Of a stretch of 6,339 nt of DNA, positions 1 through 6,135 are shown in pieces. The notes beneath the pieces were generated by a model that saw nothing but the letters and a program-made list of their open reading frames with translations, was not told where the DNA came from and did no database searches. The position numbers were made by a program, and so were the translations under genes. This DNA comes from Anaerolineaceae bacterium (GTDB lineage: Bacteria > Chloroflexota > Anaerolineae > Anaerolineales > Anaerolineaceae): positions 1-6,339 of the forward strand of contig WOZC01000071.1 in the NCBI GenBank assembly GCA_011620465.1. Direction: 5' to 3'. Numbering within the stretch: the stretch's first letter is position 1; each line of letters starts with the position of its first letter.

Positions 1-27
1 TGGCTTCTTTTCATATTCAGGTTGCAT
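1..27 (-). CDS. Possible start of a next operon gene, cut by the window edge
   Basis: An ATG on the minus strand shares one base with the TAA stop of the CoA-transferase gene (a TAATG junction) and stays open for nine codons, reading MQPEYEKKP, to the edge of the window. Such junctions are common between coupled genes in operons. There is no convincing ribosome site just upstream, only the A-rich end of the CoA-transferase gene, and nine codons cannot identify a family. A second ATG at about 13..15 is an alternative start in another frame. This is recorded as a hint that the operon continues to the left, not as an identified gene. Confidence 0.22.
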
Positions 28-1208
28 TAAATTACTTGCTTTTTCCGTAATTCAGCAACCTGGTCAGAAGTGAGTCCTAAATATTGGCTGAGGATTTTCT
101 CAGTTTCAGCGCCCAAAACCGGGGCAGCCTTGCGGATACCACCCGGTGTCCGGCTCAGCTTGATCGGAATGCCAGGAATGCGTGTGGTACCGGCAATGGG
201 ATGCTCCACTTCGAGGATCATCTCCCGCGCAACCACCTGTTCATTCTTAACCACCTTGTCAACCGTGTTGATCGGTCCGCTGGGAATACCAGCCTCATCA
301 AACATCTGCTGCCACTCTTCTGCAGATTTGGTCATGAATTTTTCTGCCAAAATCGGACGCAAAAAAACGTAATTTTCATTGCGCTGCAGGTTGGTGTTAA
401 AGCGCGGATCGCAGGCAATGTCGAGTTCCATCAGCTCGCACAAAGTTGACCACAAGCGGTCATTCCCTGCTGCTACAATGATCGGGCTGGTGAGGGTTTC
501 GAAGCTTTCGAATGGCACGATCGATGGATGACGATTGCCAATCGGGTGGGGAATCTCGCCAGTGAATTCGTAGCGCGAGATGGCATTTTCGAGAATGGCA
601 ACCTGGCAGTCAAGCATGGCTACATCCACCATCTGCCCCAAGCCAGAGCGTTCGCGTTCATGCAATGCAGTCAAAATGCCTATAGCACAGAAGAGCCCAG
701 CAGTGATATCACCGATTGATGTACCTACGCGGGTCGGCATGCCATCCACCTGTCCGGTGATACTCATAATACCGCCCATGGCTTGCACCACAGCATCATA
801 AGCCGCTCGTTGACTGTAAGGACCGGTTTGACCATAGCCTGTGGACGAGGCGTAAATAAGACGAGGATTGATCTCTTTCAATACATCATAACCCAGCCCC
901 AACTTCTCCATTGTGCCGGGTCGGAAGTTTTCGACTAAAACATCCACCTTTTTCACCAACTCCTTCAGGATTTCTTTTCCTTCAGGAGCCTTCAGGTTGA
1001 GGGTGATGCTCTCTTTGTTGCGATTCAGACTCATGAAATAAGCGCTCTCGCCATTTTTGTAGGGACCATATGCCCTTGAATCATCCCCCTTTTCAGGTTG
1101 CTCAATTTTGATGATTTCAGCACCAAGGTCTGCCAACAGCATGGTTGCGTAAGGTCCCGCTAAAACACGGGTCAGGTCCAGCACTTTTATGTCAGATAAT
1201 GCGCCCAT
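27..1208 (-). CDS. CaiB/BaiF family (class III) CoA-transferase
   Basis: Cytosolic enzyme of the class III CoA-transferase family, which moves CoA from a donor thioester to a carboxylic acid through an aspartyl-CoA anhydride. The 393 residues are the usual length. Seen in the sequence: the N-terminal family signature LDLTRVLAGPYATMLLADLG (residues about 10-29), VENFRPGTMEKLGLGY (92-107), GYGQTGPY (124-131), and GDITAG with Asp167, which lines up with the catalytic aspartate near residue 169 in formyl-CoA transferase and CaiB. GNRHPS lies at 224-229. The glycine-rich GGGGQ loop of formyl-CoA:oxalate transferase is not seen; the matching stretch reads AAGNDRLW (246-253), so a strict Frc assignment is unlikely. 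The ATG start has GGAG at 1216..1219, seven bases upstream. The gene is last in the visible operon, 87 bases after the cyclase gene with a stem-loop between them. The family call is firm; the acid substrate is unknown, and a small acid made by the upstream enzymes is the natural guess. Confidence 0.93.
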   Translation of the reverse strand: MGALSDIKVLDLTRVLAGPYATMLLADLGAEIIKIEQPEKGDDSRAYGPYKNGESAYFMSLNRNKESITLNLKAPEGKEILKELVKKVDVLVENFRPGTMEKLGLGYDVLKEINPRLIYASSTGYGQTGPYSQRAAYDAVVQAMGGIMSITGQVDGMPTRVGTSIGDITAGLFCAIGILTALHERERSGLGQMVDVAMLDCQVAILENAISRYEFTGEIPHPIGNRHPSIVPFESFETLTSPIIVAAGNDRLWSTLCELMELDIACDPRFNTNLQRNENYVFLRPILAEKFMTKSAEEWQQMFDEAGIPSGPINTVDKVVKNEQVVAREMILEVEHPIAGTTRIPGIPIKLSRTPGGIRKAAPVLGAETEKILSQYLGLTSDQVAELRKKQVI

Positions 1209-1245
1209 TTCTTTTCTCCAATGAAACTTATATGTTTTGCAAGTA

Positions 1246-1277
1246 TTCAGAATCCCTTTTTGTAAAGGGATTCTGAA
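1246..1277 (-). other. Intercistronic perfect stem-loop
   Basis: A perfect 14-bp inverted repeat (arms 1246..1259 and 1264..1277) encloses a 4-base loop, with a GGG/CCC core. It lies in the 87-base gap between the cyclase stop and the CoA-transferase start. In the transcribed (minus) direction no run of T follows the stem; the next bases are TACTTGCAAAAC. It is therefore not a canonical intrinsic terminator in that direction, and the plus direction also lacks a clean T run. Likely roles are an RNA-stability or processing element that sets CoA-transferase level relative to upstream genes, or a partial terminator. The structure is certain; its role is inferred. Confidence 0.7.
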
Positions 1278-1295
1278 ACCTTTTCTGATTTAAAT

Positions 1296-2093
1296 CTACT
1301 CGACTTCGTCAATTGCAATACAGCGGCAGAAAGCGCTTTCGCCATATTGGAACTTCCAGGGGAATGTACCCAGGATCAAGCGCTTGTTCAGCACTTTATC
1401 AATCTCACCGCCGATATTTTCGACATGGATAATTTCCCATGGTTTTGGAAAGACCTTGATGTGCATCGCCTGGTACGCTTCCGGCCAGGGGTAAATATCA
1501 TTCAACGCTTTGCCATAACGTTCTTTCATGAAAGCGTCACAAGCAAGAGCTTCACCAGGTTCCCAATCGCGGATCTTGGTGTTCATCGGGTGGTCAGCAG
1601 AGCCGCAGTCCACAGCGATGTGCTTGATCTTCATGTCCTTGATCCAATCAATGAAATCCATGGAAGGACCGGGGTGGCGCAGCATATAGCGGCGTTCGTC
1701 AGCTTCGGGCTGATCAAAACCATAGCGATGATAGCCAGTATTGATGTAGAGGATGTCTCCGGTCTTCACTTCGACGCGGTCCATGATATCCTGGGGTGTG
1801 TAGATAGACCAGTCTTCAGCAATGTCAGACAGATCGACGACCACGCCCGGACCCATCAGCTTGTCCATCTCAAGTGAAGCGATGTCACGCCCGGCGGTAT
1901 CAAAATGCAGTGGACCATCCAGGTGGGTACCCACATGGTTTGAGGTGGTGATGAGCATGCCGTTTGCTCCATTTGGGCTGAGGCGCTTAAAGAATTTAAC
2001 TTGCAGCGGCTCGTAGGTCGGCCAGGGTGGTGTGAGATGACTTGTATTTTGTGTTAAATCGTAAACCTTAGTTTTTTCCCAATTTTTAATCAT
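1296..2093 (-). CDS. Cyclase family protein (kynurenine formamidase-like metal-dependent hydrolase)
   Basis: Member of the cyclase family (PF04199), metal-dependent enzymes that hydrolyse amide bonds or open rings, such as bacterial arylformamidase KynB and isatin hydrolase. The hallmark HxGTHxDxPxH is complete: His53, Gly55, Thr56, His57, Asp59, Pro61 and His63. These supply metal ligands and the catalytic base in characterised relatives. Later family features are TGDILYINTGYH (111-122), VDCGSADHP (161-169), a candidate His211, and HVENIGGEID (223-232) with Glu225. The 265 residues are slightly longer than KynB, with extra sequence around 185-212. No signal peptide is seen, so it is probably cytosolic. 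The ATG start has GGAGG at 2098..2102, four bases upstream. The gene follows the DUF1116 gene by 15 bases, so it is almost certainly in the same transcript. There is no other kynurenine-pathway gene here, so true kynurenine formamidase activity is unlikely. A cyclic imide, ureide or N-acyl compound tied to the upstream carbamoyltransferase-like complex is more plausible, by inference. Confidence 0.9.
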   Translation of the reverse strand: MIKNWEKTKVYDLTQNTSHLTPPWPTYEPLQVKFFKRLSPNGANGMLITTSNHVGTHLDGPLHFDTAGRDIASLEMDKLMGPGVVVDLSDIAEDWSIYTPQDIMDRVEVKTGDILYINTGYHRYGFDQPEADERRYMLRHPGPSMDFIDWIKDMKIKHIAVDCGSADHPMNTKIRDWEPGEALACDAFMKERYGKALNDIYPWPEAYQAMHIKVFPKPWEIIHVENIGGEIDKVLNKRLILGTFPWKFQYGESAFCRCIAIDEVE

Positions 2094-2108
2094 AGTTCCT
2101 CCAATAGA

Positions 2109-3374
2109 TTATTCCTCCAGAAGGTCTTCGTCTTCAAGGAGGTTTACAAACGCTTCCAATGCTTGTTCAAAGCATGCCATTGGTGGGTGCACGATACCTG
2201 CGCCTACCTGACCTACGCCCGGTTTTTTGTGGGCGATGCCGGTGTTGATCACAGGCAGCACCTGGGTTTCGATCACTTTACGGATGTCAATGCCCGTTGG
2301 AGCGCCTCTGAAATTCATCGGCGGCAGTTTGTAGGCACGGCTTTCTTCCGTGGTGATCTCGTACATGCTGGTGGTATAACGTACTGCGTCTTTAGGTGTG
2401 CCGCCGACAAATTGCACAATCGCTGGCGCGGTCGCCATTGAAAAACCACCGAGGCCGAGTGTTTCCGTGATACATGAATCGCCGACATCCGGATTAGCAT
2501 CTTCCATTGAAAAGCCAGGGAAGTACAATCCATCGATGATTTCTGCTGGGGCAGTAAACCAGCGTCCACCAAGCCCAGCCACACGAATTCCAAATTCAGT
2601 GCCATTGCGTGCCATTGTGTAGACGATGGTGGAATGCTTCACTTTACCTGCAGGTTCCAAAGTGGCTTTTGCTGCCGGCATAGAAAGATTCAGGAAGGTG
2701 TGGTCATTGCTGTTCAGGAATTCCAGTACAGCAATCTTTTCTTCATTATTGAATGAAGTTTTCAAGATGCTGGGGGCAAGCTCGCGGATCAACAATGAGG
2801 TCGCCGCCTTGTTTCGGTTGTGAACCTCGTCGCCCATCTGCACAGCCTGTGCAATCATGGTCTTCAGGTCGATCGGACCGTGGATCTCGATGGTTTCCTT
2901 CAGCACGGGATAGAGCACATTCTCCATCCACTGCAGGTGCTTAATCACTTCCGGTCCATAAGCACCCATTCGCAGCACCTTGCCCAGCCCTTCATTCAAC
3001 GTGCAGTAGGCGCGGTTGCCATAAGCCTTGTTCTCAATGATCCAGACTGGCATCTTTGCGGTTACAATACCTGCCATGGGACCCACCGCGTCGTGGTGGT
3101 GGCATGGATCGAACCGGACTTTGCCTGAGGCTGCATATTCAGCTGCTTCTTCAGGGGTGGAAGCCAGACCTTCGTACATCAAGCCTGCCATCACGCCGCC
3201 CTTCAACGGACCAGACATCTTCTCCCATCTGATGGGGGGACCTGCATGGAGAAACAGATTTTTTTCCATGCCTGGAATGACTTCTCCCGCCACGCCTAAA
3301 CCGATCAGAGTCGGCTGTCCGTTCTGGATGATTTCCAGAGCTTCTTTATTTGCATTCTCAATAATATCTATCAA
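2109..3374 (-). CDS. DUF1116 protein, AllG/YlbE/YahG family (carbamoyltransferase-like complex subunit)
   Basis: Subunit of the FdrA/DUF1116/DUF2877 enzyme set. In E. coli the related AllG (YlbE) works with AllF and AllH as oxamic transcarbamylase. Conserved family blocks are visible in order: LHAGPPIRWEKMSGPLKG (42-59), PCHHHDAVGPMAG (90-102), GNRAYCTLNEG (119-129), QMGDEVHNRN (179-188), MARNGTEFGIRVAGLG (254-269), GDSCITETLGLGGFSM (298-313) and NTGIAHKKPGVGQVGAG (377-393), followed by HPPMACFE (396-403). Full-length core, 421 residues. From memory the wording is closer to YahG than to YlbE, but the roughly 50-residue N-terminal extension of YahG is absent and is encoded separately just upstream (3399..3575). 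The start is TTG: an in-frame TAA lies a few codons upstream with no ATG or GTG between, and AAAGGAG sits seven bases before it. No membrane segment is apparent. The family is certain; the substrate (oxalurate or another carbamoyl compound) is not. Confidence 0.93.
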   Translation of the reverse strand: MIDIIENANKEALEIIQNGQPTLIGLGVAGEVIPGMEKNLFLHAGPPIRWEKMSGPLKGGVMAGLMYEGLASTPEEAAEYAASGKVRFDPCHHHDAVGPMAGIVTAKMPVWIIENKAYGNRAYCTLNEGLGKVLRMGAYGPEVIKHLQWMENVLYPVLKETIEIHGPIDLKTMIAQAVQMGDEVHNRNKAATSLLIRELAPSILKTSFNNEEKIAVLEFLNSNDHTFLNLSMPAAKATLEPAGKVKHSTIVYTMARNGTEFGIRVAGLGGRWFTAPAEIIDGLYFPGFSMEDANPDVGDSCITETLGLGGFSMATAPAIVQFVGGTPKDAVRYTTSMYEITTEESRAYKLPPMNFRGAPTGIDIRKVIETQVLPVINTGIAHKKPGVGQVGAGIVHPPMACFEQALEAFVNLLEDEDLLEE

Positions 3375-3381
3375 TGTTTCA

Positions 3382-3388
3382 CTCCTTT
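3382..3388 (-). promoter_or_regulatory. Ribosome binding site fixing the TTG start of the DUF1116 gene
   Basis: AAAGGAG on the minus strand lies seven bases before TTG (3372..3374), within the 24-base gap after the small ORF. With the in-frame TAA a few codons upstream and no other start codon in between, it decides the TTG start. Confidence 0.8.
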
Positions 3389-3398
3389 CAAATTATGA

Positions 3399-3575
3399 TT
3401 ACTTGATTTTGTTTAACTTGTTTAGCAAGTTGAGCATATTCTTCTTGCCGCCTGCTTTTGGCTTCCAATTTACATGAACTGTAGTAACTCCCTGGGTTCT
3501 TAAGTCGCTATAAAAGGACTTTAACCCAAGATTGACAACTTTAAGTTCCTGTTTAAAGAGGTCGTTGACTGACAT
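3399..3575 (-). CDS. Small FdrA-tail domain protein (58 aa)
   Basis: A 58-residue ORF between the FdrA and DUF1116 genes, starting MSVNDLFKQELKVVNLGLKS and ending in the basic NKLNKIK. It carries the pattern LF..L.VVNLGL.SF..DL..QGV..VHV.W.P.AGG.K....LL..L. From memory, this same pattern forms the C-terminal tail of E. coli FdrA (VINIGLRSF ... VVHYQWSPVAGGNKK) and the N-terminus of E. coli YahG (VINVGIAMF ... VTQLDWTPPGQGN). Stand-alone versions are often named 'fdrA domain protein'. The ATG lies one base after the FdrA stop, with AAAGGAG six bases upstream inside the last FdrA codons. The DUF1116 gene follows 24 bases later. It is probably a small subunit or linker of the FdrA-DUF1116 complex; a biochemical role is not known to me. 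The C-terminal third is richer in A/T, Lys and Asn than its neighbours. The reading frame, ribosome site, family match and position together make it a real gene. Confidence 0.88.
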   Translation of the reverse strand: MSVNDLFKQELKVVNLGLKSFYSDLRTQGVTTVHVNWKPKAGGKKNMLNLLNKLNKIK

Positions 3576-3576
3576 C

Positions 3577-5142
3577 TTAAACTCCTTTCATCATGCGCTG
3601 CATTACACGATCAGTGAGGCGCACCGCCTGGGCATTGGATGGCATAACTATTATGCCCTCAACTTCAAGGGTTGCGACCGATTTGGTCAAATCCTGCCTG
3701 TCCAGATCAGTGCCGCAAACCGATGAAATCACGACTATATCCTTGCCTTGGCTGGATAATTGCTGGTGAATTTCACGCACAGAGTCAGCCACTGCCCCTG
3801 CCGGGTCGTTGTGTGAGCCAAAACCCAGAACCACGTCTACCAAGATCACAGCTGTATGCCCATCCACATGTGACTTGAAAAATTCTGTCCGGGTCTGAGG
3901 ATCAATCATTGGATGCGGTCTGCCGCGAGTAAATTCGTCTTCGCCAAGATCCAGGCAGATGTTGCCGCGTCCTGCGGGCAGGTTCTCGATCGCCATTTCA
4001 GGTGAGAGGGGAATATTGGAGTAAATGTTGTAGTGCTCGCCTAAAAGCTTCATCGCTTCATCTGCGAGCGTTCCCCCGGTAAAGAGTGCGCGCAATTCTG
4101 TTTGGTCGCTCTTTAGTTTTGCCACTTCTTTTTCGACGATCCGGTCGATTTGTGCTTCGGGCAGCGAAAACCCTTTAAAGTCTTCAAACGCTTGTCCGCG
4201 GAGCACTTTGACCGCTTTCTGAGCGGCATCTTCAAGGCTGATACAGGGAATTGCTCCTGCAGCCTCAATTGCTCCTTTATTGCCGCCAATAAAGTCGATC
4301 ACCACTGGCTTGGGGTTGTTTTTGGCGATGCGATAAATCTTTTCTGCCACAGATGGATCCGGTGGTTTGGAGATCAATACGATCACATCAGTCCCAGGAT
4401 CAGCGATCAGTGCTTCAAAACTCTGGATCATCATCAGTCCGCCAATTTGATCCTTAAGGTCACGTCCTCCGGTGCCAATCACCTGTGAGAGTCCTTCACC
4501 AAGCCTATGAATCTGAACGGTAACTTCTTGGGTTCCGGTGCCCGAAGCTCCGACCACACCAATCTTGCCTCGCCTGACAGCATTGGCAAAACAAAGCGGT
4601 ACACCGTTGATAATTGCCGTTCCGCAGTCAGGACCCATCATCAGCAGCCCTTTTTCCACCGCTTTCTGCTTGAGGCGCAGCTCATCTTCCACCGGTACAT
4701 TGTTCGAAAACAGCATAACATGCAGTCCGGCATCCAGCGCGTCTTCAACTTCAGCCGCTGCATACTGACCCGGTACTGAAACCAATACCATATTGGCTCC
4801 AGGCATAAACTGTAGGGCAGAATCTAATGATGTCGGCTGATAATCTTCATCACTGTCAGATTCCGCGCTTTTGTTCAGATAATCATTTACGGCTTCTTCG
4901 ATTGCCTGCATCGAAACAATCTCTTCATTGATTTTTGCAGCAATAAAGAGGTCATTAGCCGTCAATGTGTCAAAATCGCTGGTAGCCAATCCAAGACCTC
5001 TTGCCAGGTCAATGTTGAGGTCAGTACCCATCCCCACCAGCAGGTCTTCAACACCTTCCAATTTCTGCAATTCTCTCGATAACAGCATAAGCGTTACGGA
5101 GTCGTAATAGGCATTTCTTTTAACACTCGTTTGTAGAGTCAT
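3577..5142 (-). CDS. fdrA: FdrA/YahF family protein (succinyl-CoA-synthetase-alpha-like; AllF-type)
   Basis: A 521-residue member of the FdrA family. The characterised relative, E. coli AllF (FdrA), is a subunit of oxamic transcarbamylase. The middle of the protein follows the succinyl-CoA synthetase alpha-chain layout: GPDCGTAIINGVPLCFANAV (170-189) matches the GPNC region, and GVVGASGTGTQE (195-206) matches the SRSGTLTYE nucleotide/CoA loop, followed by IGTGGRDLKDQIGG (222-235) and ISKPPDPSVAEK (257-268). The C-terminal half has LFTGGTLADEA (353-363), GRPHPMIDP (407-415) and DVVLGFGSHNDPAG (436-449). The phosphohistidine segment of true succinyl-CoA synthetases is replaced by FIGGNKGAIEAAG (284-296), which has no His, so acyl-CoA synthesis by the usual route is not expected. 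An acidic linker lies near 92-100. The protein lacks the C-terminal tail of E. coli FdrA; that module is the next gene. From memory the central wording is closest to YahF. The ATG overlaps the DUF2877 stop (ATGA), with no clear ribosome site, suggesting coupled translation. Confidence 0.93.
   Translation of the reverse strand: MTLQTSVKRNAYYDSVTLMLLSRELQKLEGVEDLLVGMGTDLNIDLARGLGLATSDFDTLTANDLFIAAKINEEIVSMQAIEEAVNDYLNKSAESDSDEDYQPTSLDSALQFMPGANMVLVSVPGQYAAAEVEDALDAGLHVMLFSNNVPVEDELRLKQKAVEKGLLMMGPDCGTAIINGVPLCFANAVRRGKIGVVGASGTGTQEVTVQIHRLGEGLSQVIGTGGRDLKDQIGGLMMIQSFEALIADPGTDVIVLISKPPDPSVAEKIYRIAKNNPKPVVIDFIGGNKGAIEAAGAIPCISLEDAAQKAVKVLRGQAFEDFKGFSLPEAQIDRIVEKEVAKLKSDQTELRALFTGGTLADEAMKLLGEHYNIYSNIPLSPEMAIENLPAGRGNICLDLGEDEFTRGRPHPMIDPQTRTEFFKSHVDGHTAVILVDVVLGFGSHNDPAGAVADSVREIHQQLSSQGKDIVVISSVCGTDLDRQDLTKSVATLEVEGIIVMPSNAQAVRLTDRVMQRMMKGV
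3582..3588 (-). promoter_or_regulatory. Ribosome binding site of the small ORF, inside the fdrA 3' end
   Basis: AAAGGAG on the minus strand is formed by the Lys-Gly-Val codons that end the FdrA protein, six bases before the ATG of the 58-residue gene. The same ten bases, TGAAAGGAGT, recur before the DUF1116 gene at 3381..3390. A strong site next to the FdrA stop supports translation of the small ORF as a separate product. Confidence 0.8.
5139..5142 (-). other. ATGA stop-start overlap coupling DUF2877 and fdrA
   Basis: The TGA of the DUF2877 gene (5139..5141) and the ATG of fdrA (5140..5142) share bases. No AGG-type ribosome site precedes the fdrA start, so ribosomes finishing the DUF2877 protein probably reinitiate, which would keep the two subunits in step. 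Confidence 0.7.
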
Positions 5143-6134
5143 ACCATTGGCACGGGTTTCAATGAAATTGACTCAGCCCATGCTCGCTCTCCTTCCTTTT
5201 GAAAATCCGTCGCATTATTTCGATACCAATTTAATGCACAGACCAAACCAAGCAGAAAATCTCCGCCCGAAGTGGCTCCGTGCTGCATAACCTGGCTGGC
5301 TAAATACGCCAGGTCACTTTTAATGTTGAACATGCAGGTTTGGATAAGTCGCTGATAACTCCTGCCAATTTTTCCATCCGCGGCATGCCTGAGCATGATA
5401 GCGCTGATCAGGGTGGTTCGGTTTTTTGCCTTGTTGGCAATTGCCTTGTTAAACTCCCGGACCCAAGAGAAACGCTGAGGGTCTAACGCCAGGGCTGTTT
5501 TGAAGACAACCAGATAAGCTGCCAGGAAATCATCGCAGGCTGGTGTAGAGCCCATACCAAACCCAACTAATCGATCAGCAATATTTAAGGCATCTTCCCA
5601 ATCGGATGTGCCAATTGCTGCTGTGAAGGCTTCAAGATCATCAGCAATATATCGGCTGTAGAGATTATCGTTCATCGGGTTGAGGTAAGCTGGTTGGTTG
5701 GTCAAGCGCGGTAGAAGGGGCAGCAACCCCAATGCAGGCTGTCTGACAACCCACCTGACCAATTGGAGATTGATTTGGGCAACCTCATCACCTGGACGAG
5801 GAGCAGGACTTATAAATGGGTGGGTTTCCCAAATTTCCGCATCCCGTAAAGTAACTATAAAGACACCATTTGCTGCTGCGAATCGGTCAATATTCAGGAC
5901 GACTTTCTCGCCAATTTTTAGATGTTGGGTAAAGCTCACGCTGCTGTCCACAATCAGTCCCATTGGCATGATGTCATCCTGGTTCGTGAAAGTAATCAAC
6001 TCATCCTCCCCGATCAGCAGGTTCACGGCATGTGGGAAGACTGAATGAACACAAGCCGAATAACTTGGGTGATTCTCAAGGAATTCGACCAGGTCGTCAG
6101 CTATTGTTATCGCGTTCATTTCTGTTATCAACAT
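5139..6134 (-). CDS. DUF2877 protein, AllH/YlbF/YahE family
   Basis: Third partner of the FdrA/DUF1116 set. In E. coli AllH (YlbF) is required with AllF and AllG for oxamic transcarbamylase. Family marks are concentrated in the C-terminal half: GFGMGSTPACDDFLAAY (191-207, numbering from the ATG at 6134), matching the family's glycine-rich GxGxGLTPsxDD loop, and HGATSGGDFLLGL (285-297), matching HTSGADTLLGF of YlbF. The N-terminal half has FTNQDDIMPMG (49-59). At 331 residues it is longer than E. coli YlbF (about 271), mainly at the N-terminus and in the middle. Start choice is uncertain. The ATG at 6132..6134 lies one base after the upstream TGA and suits reinitiation. A TTG at 6141..6143 (334 residues) overlaps the regulator gene and directly follows an in-frame TAA. 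A later ATG is at 6117..6119. None has a good ribosome site. The 3' end overlaps fdrA by four bases. Gene order DUF2877-FdrA-DUF1116 is that of yahEFG, from memory. Confidence 0.88.
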   Translation of the reverse strand: MLITEMNAITIADDLVEFLENHPSYSACVHSVFPHAVNLLIGEDELITFTNQDDIMPMGLIVDSSVSFTQHLKIGEKVVLNIDRFAAANGVFIVTLRDAEIWETHPFISPAPRPGDEVAQINLQLVRWVVRQPALGLLPLLPRLTNQPAYLNPMNDNLYSRYIADDLEAFTAAIGTSDWEDALNIADRLVGFGMGSTPACDDFLAAYLVVFKTALALDPQRFSWVREFNKAIANKAKNRTTLISAIMLRHAADGKIGRSYQRLIQTCMFNIKSDLAYLASQVMQHGATSGGDFLLGLVCALNWYRNNATDFQKEGERAWAESISLKPVPMV

Positions 6135-6135
6135 A

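Noticed and set aside
1246..1277. Intrinsic transcription terminator
   Set aside because: The stem is strong, but no T run follows it on either strand, so it is described as a stem-loop of uncertain role.
1209..1295. Internal promoter for the CoA-transferase
   Set aside because: TTGCAA and TATAAG are present on the minus strand but are only a few bases apart, far short of the usual spacing.
1347..1877. Long plus-strand ORF (176 codons) opposite the cyclase gene
   Set aside because: It lies wholly antisense to a gene with complete HxGTHxDxPxH motifs, has no convincing ribosome site and its translation resembles no family. It is a shadow frame.
1296..2093. True kynurenine formamidase (KynB)
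   Set aside because: Only the family motif supports it; no tryptophan dioxygenase or kynureninase gene is nearby and the neighbours point to carbamoyl chemistry.
2315..2605. Minus-strand ORF (96 codons) in another frame inside the DUF1116 gene
   Set aside because: It overlaps strongly conserved DUF1116 residues in the true frame and shows no family features.
3028..3477. Plus-strand ORF (149 codons) opposite the 5' end of the DUF1116 gene and the small ORF
   Set aside because: Antisense to conserved family blocks and to the FdrA-tail ORF; the translation looks like non-coding complement and has no recognisable domain.
3577..5142. Frameshift or truncation of FdrA that split off its C-terminal tail
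   Set aside because: The tail ORF has its own ATG and a strong ribosome site, and stand-alone forms are known as 'fdrA domain protein'. It looks like normal gene architecture, not a broken gene.
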